From: Streptomyces liliiviolaceus
Lineage (GTDB): Bacteria; Actinomycetota; Actinomycetes; Streptomycetales; Streptomycetaceae
Direction: 5' to 3'
DNA: 64,000 nt
Assembly: GCF_018070025.1 (NCBI RefSeq)
Contig: NZ_JAGPYQ010000001.1
Location: forward strand, 3,038,001-3,102,000
This document shows positions 27,685 to 36,736 of the stretch, one piece after another. Each line of letters begins with the position of its first letter. Position 1 is the first letter of the stretch. Both the position numbers and the translations under genes were made by a program. The notes under the pieces were generated by a model. The model saw only the letters and a program-made list of their open reading frames with translations. It was not told the DNA's origin and searched no databases.

Positions 27685-28221
27685 ATGGACACCGCCCGGG
27701 AACCGCACGCCGGGAAAGCGCACACCGGGAAAGCGCACCTCCAGGACCGTGTACCCGTACGGGCCCGGCAGCTCGTGCGTGAGCCGTTCACCGCGCGGAC
27801 CTGGCGGCGGGTCGCGTACGCGCTGCTGGCCGTGCCGGTCGCACTGGCCGCCGTACCCGTGGGGCTGCTCGGCGGCCGGGCGGCGGCGGGCCGATGGCAG
27901 CGCGGCCTCGTCGGCCGCTTCCTCGGCGCCCGCCCGCCCGGCTCCTCGGCCGGCGTGCTCCACGCACTGCTCGCCCTGCCGCTGAACCTCGTGGTGGCGG
28001 CCGTCACCCTCTACGGCTGGTCGATCGTCCCCATGAACATCGGCTGGCCCCTGCGCGGCGGCGACCCGACCACCTCCTGGGGCGGACCCACCTTCGCCGG
28101 CGCATGGGCGTTCCACGCTGTATTGGGCGGTCTCGGCTTCCTGCTGCTGATGCCGTGGGTCGGCCGCGGCCTGGCCGCGCTCCAGGTGCGACTGGCGACG
28201 GCACTCCTCGCGCGGCCGTAG
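27685..28221 (+). CDS. Stand-alone sensor-domain membrane protein
   Basis: A 178-residue protein resembling the actinobacterial 'Sensor' domain otherwise found fused to histidine kinases: REPFTARTWRRVAYALLAVPVALAA at 32-56, two pairs of hydrophobic segments (44-62 and 93-112; 139-158), and a WSIVPMNIGWPLRGGDPTTS loop between them. It lies 9 bp before a histidine kinase that carries its own copy-like N-terminal domain, so it is probably an accessory membrane sensor of that system. ATG 27685 follows GGAGGAG at 27673-27679. Confidence 0.75.
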   Translation: MDTAREPHAGKAHTGKAHLQDRVPVRARQLVREPFTARTWRRVAYALLAVPVALAAVPVGLLGGRAAAGRWQRGLVGRFLGARPPGSSAGVLHALLALPLNLVVAAVTLYGWSIVPMNIGWPLRGGDPTTSWGGPTFAGAWAFHAVLGGLGFLLLMPWVGRGLAALQVRLATALLARP

Positions 28222-28230
28222 GTTGACGGG

Positions 28231-29547
28231 ATGCCTGCTCCCGGGTCCACGCGCCGACCGGTCACCGCCGTCGCGGTCACGGTCGCCCGGCGCCCGCTCG
28301 CCGCCTTCACCCCGCGGGCCCTCGCCACCCTCCTCTACGCGCTGATCGCGCTCCCGCTCGCCCTCGTCGGCTGTCTGCTGACGCTCGCGGGGCTGCTCGT
28401 CGGCGGGGTCCTGTCCGTGACCACGCTGGGGCTGTGGGTCCTCGCGCTGACAGTGCGGGGCGCCCTCGCGCTCGGGGCGCTCCAACGGACCCTCGCACGC
28501 CGCCTGCTGCACCTGGACATCGAGAAGCCGCCGACACCCGGCGCCCCGGGCGTCCTGGGCCGCCGCCGCGCCCTGCTCCTCGGCCGGGCGGGCTGGCGCG
28601 CCGTCGGCTGCGCAATCGGCGTGCCCGGCACGGCGGTCCTCGTGTACGCGGCGGCCCTCGGCGCGTACGGCTACGGGACGCAGTCGGTCCTCCACCCCCT
28701 CCTCAAGCGCTGGAACCACCACACCGTGCGCGACGGGGACTCCGTACGGCACGTGTCCCTCGAAGTCCTCGGCGTCCAGCTCGACACCTGGCCGCGCTGG
28801 CTGATCCCGGTGGCCGCGGGGCTCCTGCTCCTGTCGGCGGCGCCCTGGCTGATGCGCCACGCCCTCACCCCGCACCGCCTCCTGCTGGCCGCCACGCTCG
28901 GCCCGAGCGCCGCGGACCGCCGTATCCGCACCCTGGAGGAGACGCGCGCGCAGGCCGTGGACGACGCCGCGGCCACCCTGCGCCGCATCGAGCGCGACCT
29001 GCACGACGGGACACAGGCCCGGCTCGTCGGGCTCGCGATGCATCTGACGATGATCCGGGAGCTGATCGGCGCGGACGCGGACCGCGACCGGCTCCTCACC
29101 GTCGTGGACACCGCCCAGGGCAACGCCAAGCAGGCCATCGCCGACCTGCGCCATCTCGTCAAGGGCATCCATCCGCCCGTACTGGACCAGGGCCTGGACA
29201 CGGCCCTCGCCACCCTCGCGGCCGACGTGGCACTGCCCGTCGAGGTCGTCACCGACATCGCGGACCGGCCCGCGCCCGCCGTCGAGTCGATCGCCTACTT
29301 CTGCGCCGCCGAACTCCTCGCCAACGCGGCCAAGCACAGCGGCGCGCCGGGCGCCACGGTACGGGTGACCGCCCGCGCCGGGCTGCTCGCGCTCACCGTC
29401 CGGGACGAGGGCCGCGGCGGCGCGGCGATCGGCGCGGGCTCGGGGCTCACCGGCCTGCTGACCCGGGTACGGACCGTCGACGGCACGCTCACCTGCGACA
29501 GCCCACCGGGAGGGCCTACGGTGGTCACGGTCGAGCTGCCGTACTGA
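28231..29547 (+). CDS. NarL-family membrane sensor histidine kinase
   Basis: A 438-residue kinase. The N-terminal part has four hydrophobic segments (about 34-58, 62-78, 133-150, 193-212) forming the sensor domain. The dimerisation/phosphoacceptor helix is RRIERDLHDGTQARLVGLAM near 251-270 with His in DLHDG. The ATPase has ELLANAAKHSGA (N-box near 355) and DEGRGGA and GSGLTGLLTRV (G-boxes). It phosphorylates the response regulator encoded directly downstream. The stimulus is unknown. Confidence 0.92.
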   Translation: MPAPGSTRRPVTAVAVTVARRPLAAFTPRALATLLYALIALPLALVGCLLTLAGLLVGGVLSVTTLGLWVLALTVRGALALGALQRTLARRLLHLDIEKPPTPGAPGVLGRRRALLLGRAGWRAVGCAIGVPGTAVLVYAAALGAYGYGTQSVLHPLLKRWNHHTVRDGDSVRHVSLEVLGVQLDTWPRWLIPVAAGLLLLSAAPWLMRHALTPHRLLLAATLGPSAADRRIRTLEETRAQAVDDAAATLRRIERDLHDGTQARLVGLAMHLTMIRELIGADADRDRLLTVVDTAQGNAKQAIADLRHLVKGIHPPVLDQGLDTALATLAADVALPVEVVTDIADRPAPAVESIAYFCAAELLANAAKHSGAPGATVRVTARAGLLALTVRDEGRGGAAIGAGSGLTGLLTRVRTVDGTLTCDSPPGGPTVVTVELPY

Positions 29548-29591
29548 GGCACCCACCGGAACCAGAGGGGCACATGGGGGAGACGGGGCAC

Positions 29592-30242
29592 ATGCGCGTG
29601 GTCATCGCCGAGGACTCCGCGCTCCTGCGCGACGGCCTGGCCCAGCTCCTGCAGCTGCGGGGTGTGGAGGTCGCCGCAGCCGTCGGGGACGCCGACGCGC
29701 TGCTGAGCGCCGTGGCCGAGCACCGGCCGGACGCCGCCGTCGTCGACATCCGGCTCCCGCCGACCCAGACGGACGAGGGGATCAGGGCGGCCGTACGGCT
29801 GCGCGCCGACCACCCCGGCACCGGCGTGCTGATCTTCTCCCAGTACGTCGAGACGACGTACGCGGCCCAGCTGCTCGGCACCCACCCGGGCGGTGTCGGC
29901 TATCTGCTCAAGGAGCGGGTCGTCGACATCGGCGAGTTCGTGGACGCGCTGGAGCGGATCGCCGCCGGCGGGACCGCCCTCGACCCCGAGGTCGTCGCCC
30001 AGCTCTTCGGCGCGAGCCGCCGCGCCACCGCCCTGGACGCCCTGACGCCCCGCGAGCGCGAGGTGCTGGCGCTGATGGCCGAGGGGCGGACGAACCACGC
30101 GATCGCCGCGTCCTTCACCGTCTCGGAACGGGCCGTGGAGAAGCACATCGCCAACATCTTCGCCAAGCTGGGCCTGCCGCCCTCCGAGACGGAGAACCGG
30201 CGGGTGCTGGCGGTCCTGCGCTACCTGGAGACGACGGGCTGA
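29592..30242 (+). CDS. LuxR/NarL-type response regulator
   Basis: A 216-residue response regulator: receiver domain 1-118 with the acidic pocket Glu8/Asp9 and phosphoacceptor Asp near 53 (AAVVDIRLPP), Lys near 103 (LLKERV), then a LuxR-type helix-turn-helix (LTPREREVLALMAEGRTNHA, VSERAVEKHIANIFAKL). Cognate partner of the preceding kinase. Start chosen at ATG 29592 with GGGGAGA 8 nt upstream; ATG 29574 would add six residues. Confidence 0.92.
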   Translation: MRVVIAEDSALLRDGLAQLLQLRGVEVAAAVGDADALLSAVAEHRPDAAVVDIRLPPTQTDEGIRAAVRLRADHPGTGVLIFSQYVETTYAAQLLGTHPGGVGYLLKERVVDIGEFVDALERIAAGGTALDPEVVAQLFGASRRATALDALTPREREVLALMAEGRTNHAIAASFTVSERAVEKHIANIFAKLGLPPSETENRRVLAVLRYLETTG

Positions 30243-30345
30243 CCTGCGGGGCAGCCGCACACACCACCGGCGGGAACCTCAGAAGACCCTCAAGGTTCAC
30301 AGGATCGATGGACGGCACATCCATCTCGTCCGTACTGTCGTGATC

Positions 30346-31128
30346 ATGCCCGACATATCGCTGACCATGATCGTCGTCCTGTGCCTCGCCGCCCTCGCGG
30401 CCGGCTGGATCGACGCGGTCGTGGGCGGCGGCGGTCTGCTCCTCCTGCCCGCGCTGCTCCTCGGTCTGCCGAACTCGGGCTCGGCGGCCCAGTACGCGCT
30501 CGGCACCAACAAGGCCGTGGCGATCGTCGGGACGACGGGCGCGGCGGTGACGTACGCGCGCAAGGCGCCCGTGGACGTCCGCACAGCGATACGGATCGGA
30601 CTCGCGGCGCTCGCCGGATCCACGGCCGGGGCGTTCGTCGCCACCGGGATGAGCACCGAGATCCTGAAACCGGTCGTCATGGTCGTCCTGCTCGGCGTCG
30701 GCACCTTCGTGATCCTGAAGCCCGCGTTCGGTACGGCCCCCTCGGCCGAGCCCGTCTCACCGCGCCGCGTCCTCGCCGCGATCGGACTCGCGGGCCTGGG
30801 CATCGGCTTCTACGACGGACTGGTCGGCCCCGGCACGGGCACGTTCCTCGTCCTCGCCCTGACCGCGCTGCTCCACCTCGACCTGGTGTCCGCCTCCGCC
30901 ACCGCGAAGATCATCAACTGCTGCACGAACGCGGGCGCGCTGGCCACGTTCGCCTGGAAGGGCACGGTGTTCTGGCAGCTGGCCGCGCTGATGGCCGTGT
31001 TCAACCTCGTCGGCGCCATGGCCGGGGCGCGCACCGCGCTCAAGAAGGGCAGCGGCTTCGTACGGGGCGTACTGCTGACGGTGGTGTTCGCGCTGGTCGC
31101 GAAGCTGGCGTACGACTTCTGGCTCTGA
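30346..31128 (+). CDS. TauE/SafE-family membrane permease
   Basis: A 260-residue TauE/SafE (sulfite/anion exporter-like) permease with about eight hydrophobic segments and the two family repeats: AAGWIDAVVGGGGLLLLPAL at 15-34 and GIGFYDGLVGPGTGTFLVL near 150-168, then CTNAGALATF. Substrates in the family are organosulfur acids or inorganic sulfur anions; here it is unknown. No Shine-Dalgarno; TACTGT at 30333-30338 could be the -10 of a transcript starting at ATG 30346 (the GTG at 30340 is the alternative). Confidence 0.88.
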   Translation: MPDISLTMIVVLCLAALAAGWIDAVVGGGGLLLLPALLLGLPNSGSAAQYALGTNKAVAIVGTTGAAVTYARKAPVDVRTAIRIGLAALAGSTAGAFVATGMSTEILKPVVMVVLLGVGTFVILKPAFGTAPSAEPVSPRRVLAAIGLAGLGIGFYDGLVGPGTGTFLVLALTALLHLDLVSASATAKIINCCTNAGALATFAWKGTVFWQLAALMAVFNLVGAMAGARTALKKGSGFVRGVLLTVVFALVAKLAYDFWL

Positions 31129-31158
31129 ACCCCGCAGTCCTTCTGACGTCCCTGGCGG

Positions 31159-31809
31159 TCAGGAACGCCGGCTGCCCGTGAGGTGGGCGAAGACGACCAC
31201 GTTGCCCCGGTAGCCGGTGCCCGCCGAGTAGCCGCCCCCGCAGGTGATCACACGCAGCTCCGGGCGCCCGGCGGGCCCGTACACCTTCTCGTCCGGGAAG
31301 TCGCGGGCGTCGTACACCTCGACCGCGTCGACGGAGAAGAGGGCGACGCTGCCGTCCCGGCGGCCGACCTCGATCGTGCTGCCCTTGCCGAGGGCGCCGA
31401 GCCGGTAGAAGACGGCGGGGCCCTCGGCGTTGTCGACATGGCCCGCGACGATCGCGGTGCCCTTCTCGCCGGGCGTGGTACCGGCCTCGTACCAGCCGGC
31501 GAGGTTCTTCCGGGCCGCGGGCGGCACGTCGAGGCTGCCCTGCGGGGAGAGGCCGAGGCCCATGAGGGGGGCGTCCACCCGGATCGAGGGGATACGGACG
31601 CGGACGGGCGGCGAGTGCGGCAGCGCGTCGGCCGCGGGCCGGTCCACATGGCTGCCCGCGCGGGCCTGCGCGGCGGACGGCTGGGGCGGCGCGTGCGTCT
31701 TCGCGCCGCTGTGCAGCAGCCAGGCCCCGCAGAGCAGCGCGACGAGGGTGGCGACGGCTATCGAGACGGTGGAGATGTTCGGGACGCTGCTGAACGGACG
31801 CACCCGCAC
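31159..31809 (-). CDS. Class F sortase
   Basis: A 216-residue sortase with one N-terminal membrane anchor (about 13-33). Catalytic residues are visible: His in TAIVAGHVDN near 124, Cys in LRVITCGGGYS near 188, and Arg in YRGNVVVFAH. The family transpeptidates surface proteins onto the wall, but class F substrate motifs are poorly known. The neighbouring 31929-32474 gene, upstream on the same strand, encodes a secreted, membrane-anchored protein and is its probable partner. It converges on the TauE gene. Confidence 0.9.
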   Translation of the reverse strand: MRVRPFSSVPNISTVSIAVATLVALLCGAWLLHSGAKTHAPPQPSAAQARAGSHVDRPAADALPHSPPVRVRIPSIRVDAPLMGLGLSPQGSLDVPPAARKNLAGWYEAGTTPGEKGTAIVAGHVDNAEGPAVFYRLGALGKGSTIEVGRRDGSVALFSVDAVEVYDARDFPDEKVYGPAGRPELRVITCGGGYSAGTGYRGNVVVFAHLTGSRRS

Positions 31810-31928
31810 CCGGGCCTCCTTTCCTCCTGTGACGTTCCATGGGTCCCGCGTCCCCCTCCGGGCCGCGAGGGGCGTCGGGGCCGGAGGGGGAGGGGACGGC
31901 GGTACCGGTGGACAGCGGAGGGTGTCCG

Positions 31929-32474
31929 TCAGATCCCGTCGCCTCTCGCCCGGCGATGCAGGAGCCAGGTACCGCCTGCGGCGGCGACGGCCAGGGCGGC
32001 CACTCCCGCCGCGGTCTGCACGGGGTCGGGGCCGAGTGCGCCGCCGACCCCCGTCTTCACACTGCCCCGCGGGTGGACCTGCGCCTGCGGACTGCTCTCC
32101 TGGGTGGAGGTGAGCGTGACCACCAGGTCGCCGGTCATCCGCGTACCGCCGGAACAGCGCACGACGATCTCGTACGTGCCGGGCTGCGCGGAGGGCGGCA
32201 CCTCGAACCGGCCGACCGCGTCCCCTTCGTGCGCGCTGGGGATCAGCGTGAAACGGCCCGCGCCGACGGCCCCGGCGTCACCCGACACGGCGTCGTCGGC
32301 CTCGCACGACGCGGTGTTCACGGTGACCTCGGCGCCGGGCGCGACGGTGCCCGGATAGAGCTCGATGGACCCGGCGCCGTCCGCGTCCCCGTCCGCCCCG
32401 TACGCGGGCGCCGCGCAGAGGGCCGCCGAGGCGACGGCGAGCGCGGTACCGGTCAGCAGGCGGGCTGTGCGCAT
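31929..32474 (-). CDS. Secreted membrane-anchored protein, likely sortase F partner
   Basis: A 181-residue protein: signal peptide 1-26 (LLTGTALAVASAALCAAPAYG), an Ig-like beta domain (IELYPGTVAPGAEVTVNTAS through YEIVVRCSGGT, with two Cys likely disulfide-bonded), a Ser/Gln/Pro-rich linker, and a C-terminal membrane helix followed by RRAR. No LPxTG or LAxTG is present before the helix; the segment is GGALGPDPVQTAAG. ATG 32474 begins the signal peptide. It is 119 bp upstream of the class F sortase gene on the same strand. Confidence 0.75.
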   Translation of the reverse strand: MRTARLLTGTALAVASAALCAAPAYGADGDADGAGSIELYPGTVAPGAEVTVNTASCEADDAVSGDAGAVGAGRFTLIPSAHEGDAVGRFEVPPSAQPGTYEIVVRCSGGTRMTGDLVVTLTSTQESSPQAQVHPRGSVKTGVGGALGPDPVQTAAGVAALAVAAAGGTWLLHRRARGDGI

Positions 32475-32751
32475 CGTGCGTACTCCTGTCGAGGGGGCGC
32501 GGCCCGCGACACCCCCATGTGTCGCTGCGTCGGTCGCGCCCTGCCCTACCGAGGTAAGTGGCAGTCGACGGCGTACGCCTCCTGATGTCACGTCAGAAGT
32601 GCGCTGAACGGGTGTCAGGCGAGGGACACGCGATGCCGCCCCACCGACGTTTCACCAGGTCACCGGGGTGCGAGAGGTGCCGTGCCGAAAAGAACCCGAA
32701 GAGATCGGGACGGCACGTGTGAACGGGTGACCGGTTCCCGCCGCTGCCGCC

Positions 32752-32788
32752 TTGACCTCAAGTTTGGTCGAGGTGTGAGGCTCGGCGC
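32752..32788 (+). promoter_or_regulatory. SoxR-like box with leaderless promoter
   Basis: CCTCAAGTTTGGTCGAGG (32756-32773) matches 14 of 18 positions of the SoxR operator CCTCAAGTTAACTTGAGG (from memory). It overlaps a -35 TTGACC (32752-32757) and is followed, after the long 19-bp spacer typical of MerR-family promoters, by GAGGCT (32777-32782), 6 nt before the ATG. The S. coelicolor FMN reductase SCO2478 is a known SoxR target, which agrees. Confidence 0.72.
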
Positions 32789-33418
32789 ATGAACCCCACA
32801 GCGGACGTGACCGCGCCCCTTCCCGCCCCCGCTCCCGCCCCCTCGCCCCTCAAGGTCGCCGTCATCATCGGCAGCAACCGGGAGGGCCGCTTCGGCCCCG
32901 TCGTCGCGGACTGGCTCCTGGGCCGCCTCCGCGAACGTGACGACCTCACGGCCGAGGTGGTGGACGCGGCCGACGCCGGACTGCCGACGGCCCTGTCCCA
33001 CTCCCCGAGCCCCGAGGTCACCGCGGAACTCGCGAAGATCACACCCAAGCTGGCCGCCGCCGAGGCCTTCGTCGTCCTGACCCCCGAGTACAACCACTCC
33101 TTCCCCGCCTCGCTCAAGGCCCTCATCGACTGGCACTACGAGGAATGGCGGGCCAAGCCCGTCGCCTTCGTCTCGTACGGCGGAGTCTCCGGCGGCCTGC
33201 GGGCCGTCGAACAGCTCCGCCAGGTCTTCGCGGAACTGCACGCCGTCACCGTCCGCGACACGGTCTCCTTCCACAACGCGGGCGCGTCCTTCGACGACAG
33301 GGGCCACCACCGGGACCCGTCGGCCCCGAACGCCGCCGCGAAGGTGATGCTGGACCAGCTGGGGTGGTGGGGGACGGCACTGCGGGAGGCGAAGGGGGTG
33401 CGGGCGTACGGCAGTTGA
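32789..33418 (+). CDS. NADPH-dependent FMN reductase (SoxR regulon type)
   Basis: A 209-residue flavodoxin-fold reductase: phosphate loop VIIGSNREGRFGP at 30-42, the TPEYNHSFPASLKALIDW flavin/dimer motif near 92-109, and SYGGVSGGLRAVEQL near 128-142. It reduces FMN (or quinones) with NADPH. The SoxR-like box directly upstream suggests induction by redox-cycling compounds such as the cell's own antibiotics. It is likely to be translated from a leaderless mRNA, because the ATG follows the -10 by 6 nt and no Shine-Dalgarno exists. The N-terminal 22 residues are Pro/Ala-rich, a small oddity. Confidence 0.92.
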   Translation: MNPTADVTAPLPAPAPAPSPLKVAVIIGSNREGRFGPVVADWLLGRLRERDDLTAEVVDAADAGLPTALSHSPSPEVTAELAKITPKLAAAEAFVVLTPEYNHSFPASLKALIDWHYEEWRAKPVAFVSYGGVSGGLRAVEQLRQVFAELHAVTVRDTVSFHNAGASFDDRGHHRDPSAPNAAAKVMLDQLGWWGTALREAKGVRAYGS

Positions 33419-33456
33419 CCCTGCCGGGTTCTCTGCTGCTGCGGCAGCCGGGCTTC

Positions 33457-34362
33457 CTACTCGGCGTCGGCGAGAGCCTCCGTCACCGCCCGGTGGCCGA
33501 CGGCCGCGAGTACGGGATTGGTGATCCGGTAGTGGTGCTCGGCCGTCAGCCCGAAGTACAGGGCCCAGCCGCGTCCGCGGGCCCAGGTGTCGTCGTCGAC
33601 GGCGGCGGCCTCCCGGAACAGGGGCCGGGTCGCGTCGTCGAACACGGCCCAGGCGGCGAGTACGTCGGCCGCCGGGTCGCCGGTGCCGAGCCCGCCGAAG
33701 TCGATGACCGCGCTGAGGCGGCCGTCCCGGGCCAGCAGATTGCCGGGCAGGAGGTCGCCGTGCAGCCAGACGGGTTCGCCGGTCCACCGGGGGACCCGCA
33801 GGGCCGCCTCCCAGGCGGCGGTCGCGGCGCGCGCGTCCAGCGTGCCGTCCCCGCCCAGATCACGGATCGCGGCCCGGACGTGCCGGTCGTCGGCGAGCGG
33901 ACCCCCACGCCAGGAAGGCGACCCGCCGGCGGCGTCGACCTCCCGCAGCGCGGCCACGAACCGCCCCAACTGGTCGGCGGCATCGGCGAGTTCGACGCCC
34001 TCCCGCAGAGGCCGGTCGTAGACGTTGCTGCCGTTCAGCCAGCGGAACACGCCCCACGGCAGCGCGTACCCCTGCCCGGGGACCCCCGCGGCGAGCGGCA
34101 CGGGGACGGCGAGCGGCAGCCGGGGTGCGAGCCTCGGCAGCCACCGCTGCTCCTTCTCGACCTGCCCCGCCCCACCGGGCAACCGCGGCAGCCGTACGAC
34201 CATGTCGTAGCCGAGCCGGTACATGGCGTTGTCGGTCCCGGCGGACACGACCTGCTTCACGGACAGCCCGGCCCACTCGGGAAACTGCCCGGCGACGAGC
34301 CGCCCGACGAGCGCCTCGTCGATGTCGAGTTCGTCGGGATGCATTTTGGGGGCGGACGGCAT
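33457..34362 (-). CDS. Aminoglycoside phosphotransferase-family kinase
   Basis: A 301-residue APH/choline-kinase-fold protein. Catalytic loop WLHGDLLPGNLLA near 198-210 (Asp in HGD), magnesium motif VIDFGGLGTGDPAAD near 217-231, and the nucleotide-binding Lys in an upstream VKQVVSAGTDN/YRLGYDMVVRLPR stretch. Such proteins phosphorylate small hydroxylated molecules; many are not resistance genes, and this one has no resistance context. ATG 34362 or, 18 nt inside, ATG 34344 could be the start. Confidence 0.85.
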   Translation of the reverse strand: MPSAPKMHPDELDIDEALVGRLVAGQFPEWAGLSVKQVVSAGTDNAMYRLGYDMVVRLPRLPGGAGQVEKEQRWLPRLAPRLPLAVPVPLAAGVPGQGYALPWGVFRWLNGSNVYDRPLREGVELADAADQLGRFVAALREVDAAGGSPSWRGGPLADDRHVRAAIRDLGGDGTLDARAATAAWEAALRVPRWTGEPVWLHGDLLPGNLLARDGRLSAVIDFGGLGTGDPAADVLAAWAVFDDATRPLFREAAAVDDDTWARGRGWALYFGLTAEHHYRITNPVLAAVGHRAVTEALADAE

Positions 34363-34646
34363 ATGGCTCCGTAATCTCCGTGTCCTACGTGTCCTGGGTG
34401 TCCGACGCGTGACGTGAACCGTGGCACGCGGCGCCCGTCAGCAGCCAGTCCTTAAAACCGGGCCGACGGGCGGACGGACAGGCGACGGGTCGCGGACCCA
34501 CACGGCGTACGCAGGATCGATACCTCGTTCACGTGCGGGTGACACCGCGTATCGGGGCGGACCGGTCGGGGGATGCGGCAGACGGATTCACGGACTCCCC
34601 GGGCTCATCGGCCCCGGGGAGCCGCCAACGTTCCGGAGGAAAAGCA

Positions 34647-35003
34647 ATGCGCCTTCGCCACACCGCTGCCGCCGCAGTCGGAGCGCTCGTTCTCATCGTC
34701 ACCCAAGCGGCGTCCGCGAGCGCCGCCACAGGAGACTTCTCCTACCAGTACGCCGGGCCCGACGGCCGGCCGCAGTCGGTCACCCTGCACGACCCGGCGA
34801 GCCCCGGCTGCATCGTGCTGCCCGAGGTCGCGGACCCCGGCGCGTCCGAGCCGGCCTTCGCCCCGCACAACGACACCGACACCTGGGTGATGGTGTTCAC
34901 CGAGCCCGACTGCACCGGCGACTCCTGGACACTGCGCCCGCACGGCCGACCGGCCACGGACCGCCTCAAGCTGCGCTCGGTGTTCCTGACCGACCGCCAC
35001 TGA
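34647..35003 (+). CDS. Small secreted protein of unknown function
   Basis: A 118-residue protein with a clear signal peptide (RLRHTAAAAVGALVLIVTQA, cleavage near ASA at 26). The mature part is a short beta-rich domain with two Cys (PGCIVL and PDCTGDSW), likely a disulfide. ATG 34647 sits 6 nt after GGAGGA. No family recognised. It converges on the M4 protease with a 13-bp-stem terminator between. Confidence 0.75.
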   Translation: MRLRHTAAAAVGALVLIVTQAASASAATGDFSYQYAGPDGRPQSVTLHDPASPGCIVLPEVADPGASEPAFAPHNDTDTWVMVFTEPDCTGDSWTLRPHGRPATDRLKLRSVFLTDRH

Positions 35004-35033
35004 CCGGCACCTCCGCACCGCCCCGACGCGCAC

Positions 35034-35066
35034 GTGGCCGCCCCGGACGTGAACCGGGGCGGCCAC
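35034..35066. terminator. Convergent terminator hairpin
   Basis: GTGGCCGCCCCGG (35034-35046) pairs perfectly with CCGGGGCGGCCAC (35054-35066) around a 7-nt loop, between the small secreted protein (+) and the M4 metalloprotease (-). Confidence 0.82.
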
Positions 35067-35083
35067 AAGGGACTCGCGTCGGG

Positions 35084-36736
35084 TCACTTCACCGAGACCG
35101 CCGACCAGGCCGCCCCCACCGCCGCGTACTCCGCGCTGCCCGCGCCGTACAGGTCCTTCGCGGCGCTCAGGGTGGCGGTCCGGGCGCCCGCGTACTTCGT
35201 CGACGACGTCATGTAGACCGTCAGCGCCCGGTACCAGATCGCGCCCAGTTTGGCCCTGCCGATGCCCGTCACCTTCGCGCCGTCGCAGGTCGTGCCGTTG
35301 TGGGCGACGCCTCCGATGGTCTTCGGGCCGCTGCCCTCGGCGAGGAGGTACGCGAAGTGGTTGGCGACGCCCGAGGAGTAGTGGACGTCGAGGTTGCCGA
35401 CCGAAGAGGTCCAGCAGTCCGCGGAGTTGCCGTCCTTGGAGGGCTGGTCCATGTACCGGAGCGCCGAGCGGCCGAAGCCGGACTTCACGACCTTCTCGCC
35501 GATCCGCCAGTCCCCGGGGTCCGAGGGGTTGGCCGCGTAGAACTCCACCAGCGTGCCGAATATGTCGGAGGTCGCCTCGTTGAGGCCGCCGGGCTCGCCC
35601 GAATACGTCAGCGCCGCCGTCTTCGAGGTCACGCCGTGCGACATCTCGTGGCCGCTCACGTCCAGGGACACCAGCGGCCCGAAGGTCGTCCCGTCACCGT
35701 CGCCGTACGTCATGCAGAAGCAACCGTCGTCCCAGAACGCGTTGTTGTAGGCGCTCCCGTAGTGCACACGGTTGTACGAGCCCTTGCCGTCGCCCGCTAT
35801 CCCGGTGCGGCCGTGGGTCTTCTTGTAGTAGTCCCAGGTGGTGTCGGTCCCGTACTGCGCGTCGACCGCCGCCGAGGCCCGGCTCGACGTGGCGCCCGTA
35901 CCCCAGTGGTTGTCGGCGTCGGTGAGGACGGGTGCCGCCGCACGCTTGTAGCAGAGGATCAGGATGCAGGAGTCGGTCTTGTTCCGTGTGTCGCCCGTGT
36001 ACGTGTTTCCCCTGGTGGGGTCGGTCAGTTGATAGGTCGAACCGGACTTCGTCGTCTGCAGCGGGACCGTGCCCGAGTAGAGGGAGCGGCCGTCGCCGGC
36101 CGCAGTCTCGATGCTGTCCCAGGCGTCGATCTGCTTGCCGGTGACCGCGTCGGTGAGGACGACCCGGGCCATCGGGTTGCCGAGCGAGTCCTTGCCGGTG
36201 GCCTCGGTGCGCCAGGCCAGCTTCGGCTTGCCGTGCAGGGCGTCCACCACCAACTGCGGCTTGGCGACCAGCCCGCGCAGCGTCTCGCCGACGTTCGCGA
36301 GACGCAGGGCCGCGGTGGCGAGATCCGCCGCCTTGGGCGCCGACACCGACGGCTCGACGTTCGTGAGGGAGAGCGGACGCGTGGTGGCCCGTTCCGCGCC
36401 GCTGAAATCGCCCGCCGCCGTCAGATGGACCACGAAGTCGCCGCCCAGCACGGGCAGCTGACGGTACGTCCGGTCGTACCGCACGTGCTGCGCGCCGTCC
36501 GCGTCGACGATCACGTCACGGACCTTCGTACTCTGGTCCGAGGTGAGGCCCAGTCGCGCGGCCTGGTCGGCGATCACCGTCGCGGCGTTGCCGAGCACGG
36601 TGTCCCGGCCCGGTCCGTCGGCCGCGGCCGCGCCGGGGGACAGGGCGCCCGCCAGCAAGGTGGTGGCCGCCGCGGACATACCGACGGTGGCGAGGCGCGA
36701 GCCCCGGGTGTGCCGTGTCCGACTCATCGAACGCAT
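35084..36736 (-). CDS. Secreted M4-family (thermolysin-like) metalloprotease
   Basis: A 550-residue pre-pro-protease. Signal peptide about 1-37; FTP/PepSY propeptide to roughly 215 (typical YRQLPVLGGDFVVHL); peptidase M4 domain after that, with the zinc motif HEMSH in SLDVSGHEMSHGVTS and the third ligand Glu in GGLNEATSDIFG, then the catalytic His in DVHYSSGVANHF. All essential residues are present. Exported by Sec to degrade extracellular protein. ATG 36736 has GAGGAG 5 nt upstream; the longer open frame begins earlier but lacks a site. No activator gene is adjacent. Confidence 0.94.
   Translation of the reverse strand: MRSMSRTRHTRGSRLATVGMSAAATTLLAGALSPGAAAADGPGRDTVLGNAATVIADQAARLGLTSDQSTKVRDVIVDADGAQHVRYDRTYRQLPVLGGDFVVHLTAAGDFSGAERATTRPLSLTNVEPSVSAPKAADLATAALRLANVGETLRGLVAKPQLVVDALHGKPKLAWRTEATGKDSLGNPMARVVLTDAVTGKQIDAWDSIETAAGDGRSLYSGTVPLQTTKSGSTYQLTDPTRGNTYTGDTRNKTDSCILILCYKRAAAPVLTDADNHWGTGATSSRASAAVDAQYGTDTTWDYYKKTHGRTGIAGDGKGSYNRVHYGSAYNNAFWDDGCFCMTYGDGDGTTFGPLVSLDVSGHEMSHGVTSKTAALTYSGEPGGLNEATSDIFGTLVEFYAANPSDPGDWRIGEKVVKSGFGRSALRYMDQPSKDGNSADCWTSSVGNLDVHYSSGVANHFAYLLAEGSGPKTIGGVAHNGTTCDGAKVTGIGRAKLGAIWYRALTVYMTSSTKYAGARTATLSAAKDLYGAGSAEYAAVGAAWSAVSVK

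Noticed and set aside
33457..34362. Antibiotic resistance phosphotransferase
   Set aside because: The fold is right but there is no resistance or biosynthetic context, and many such proteins phosphorylate other small molecules.
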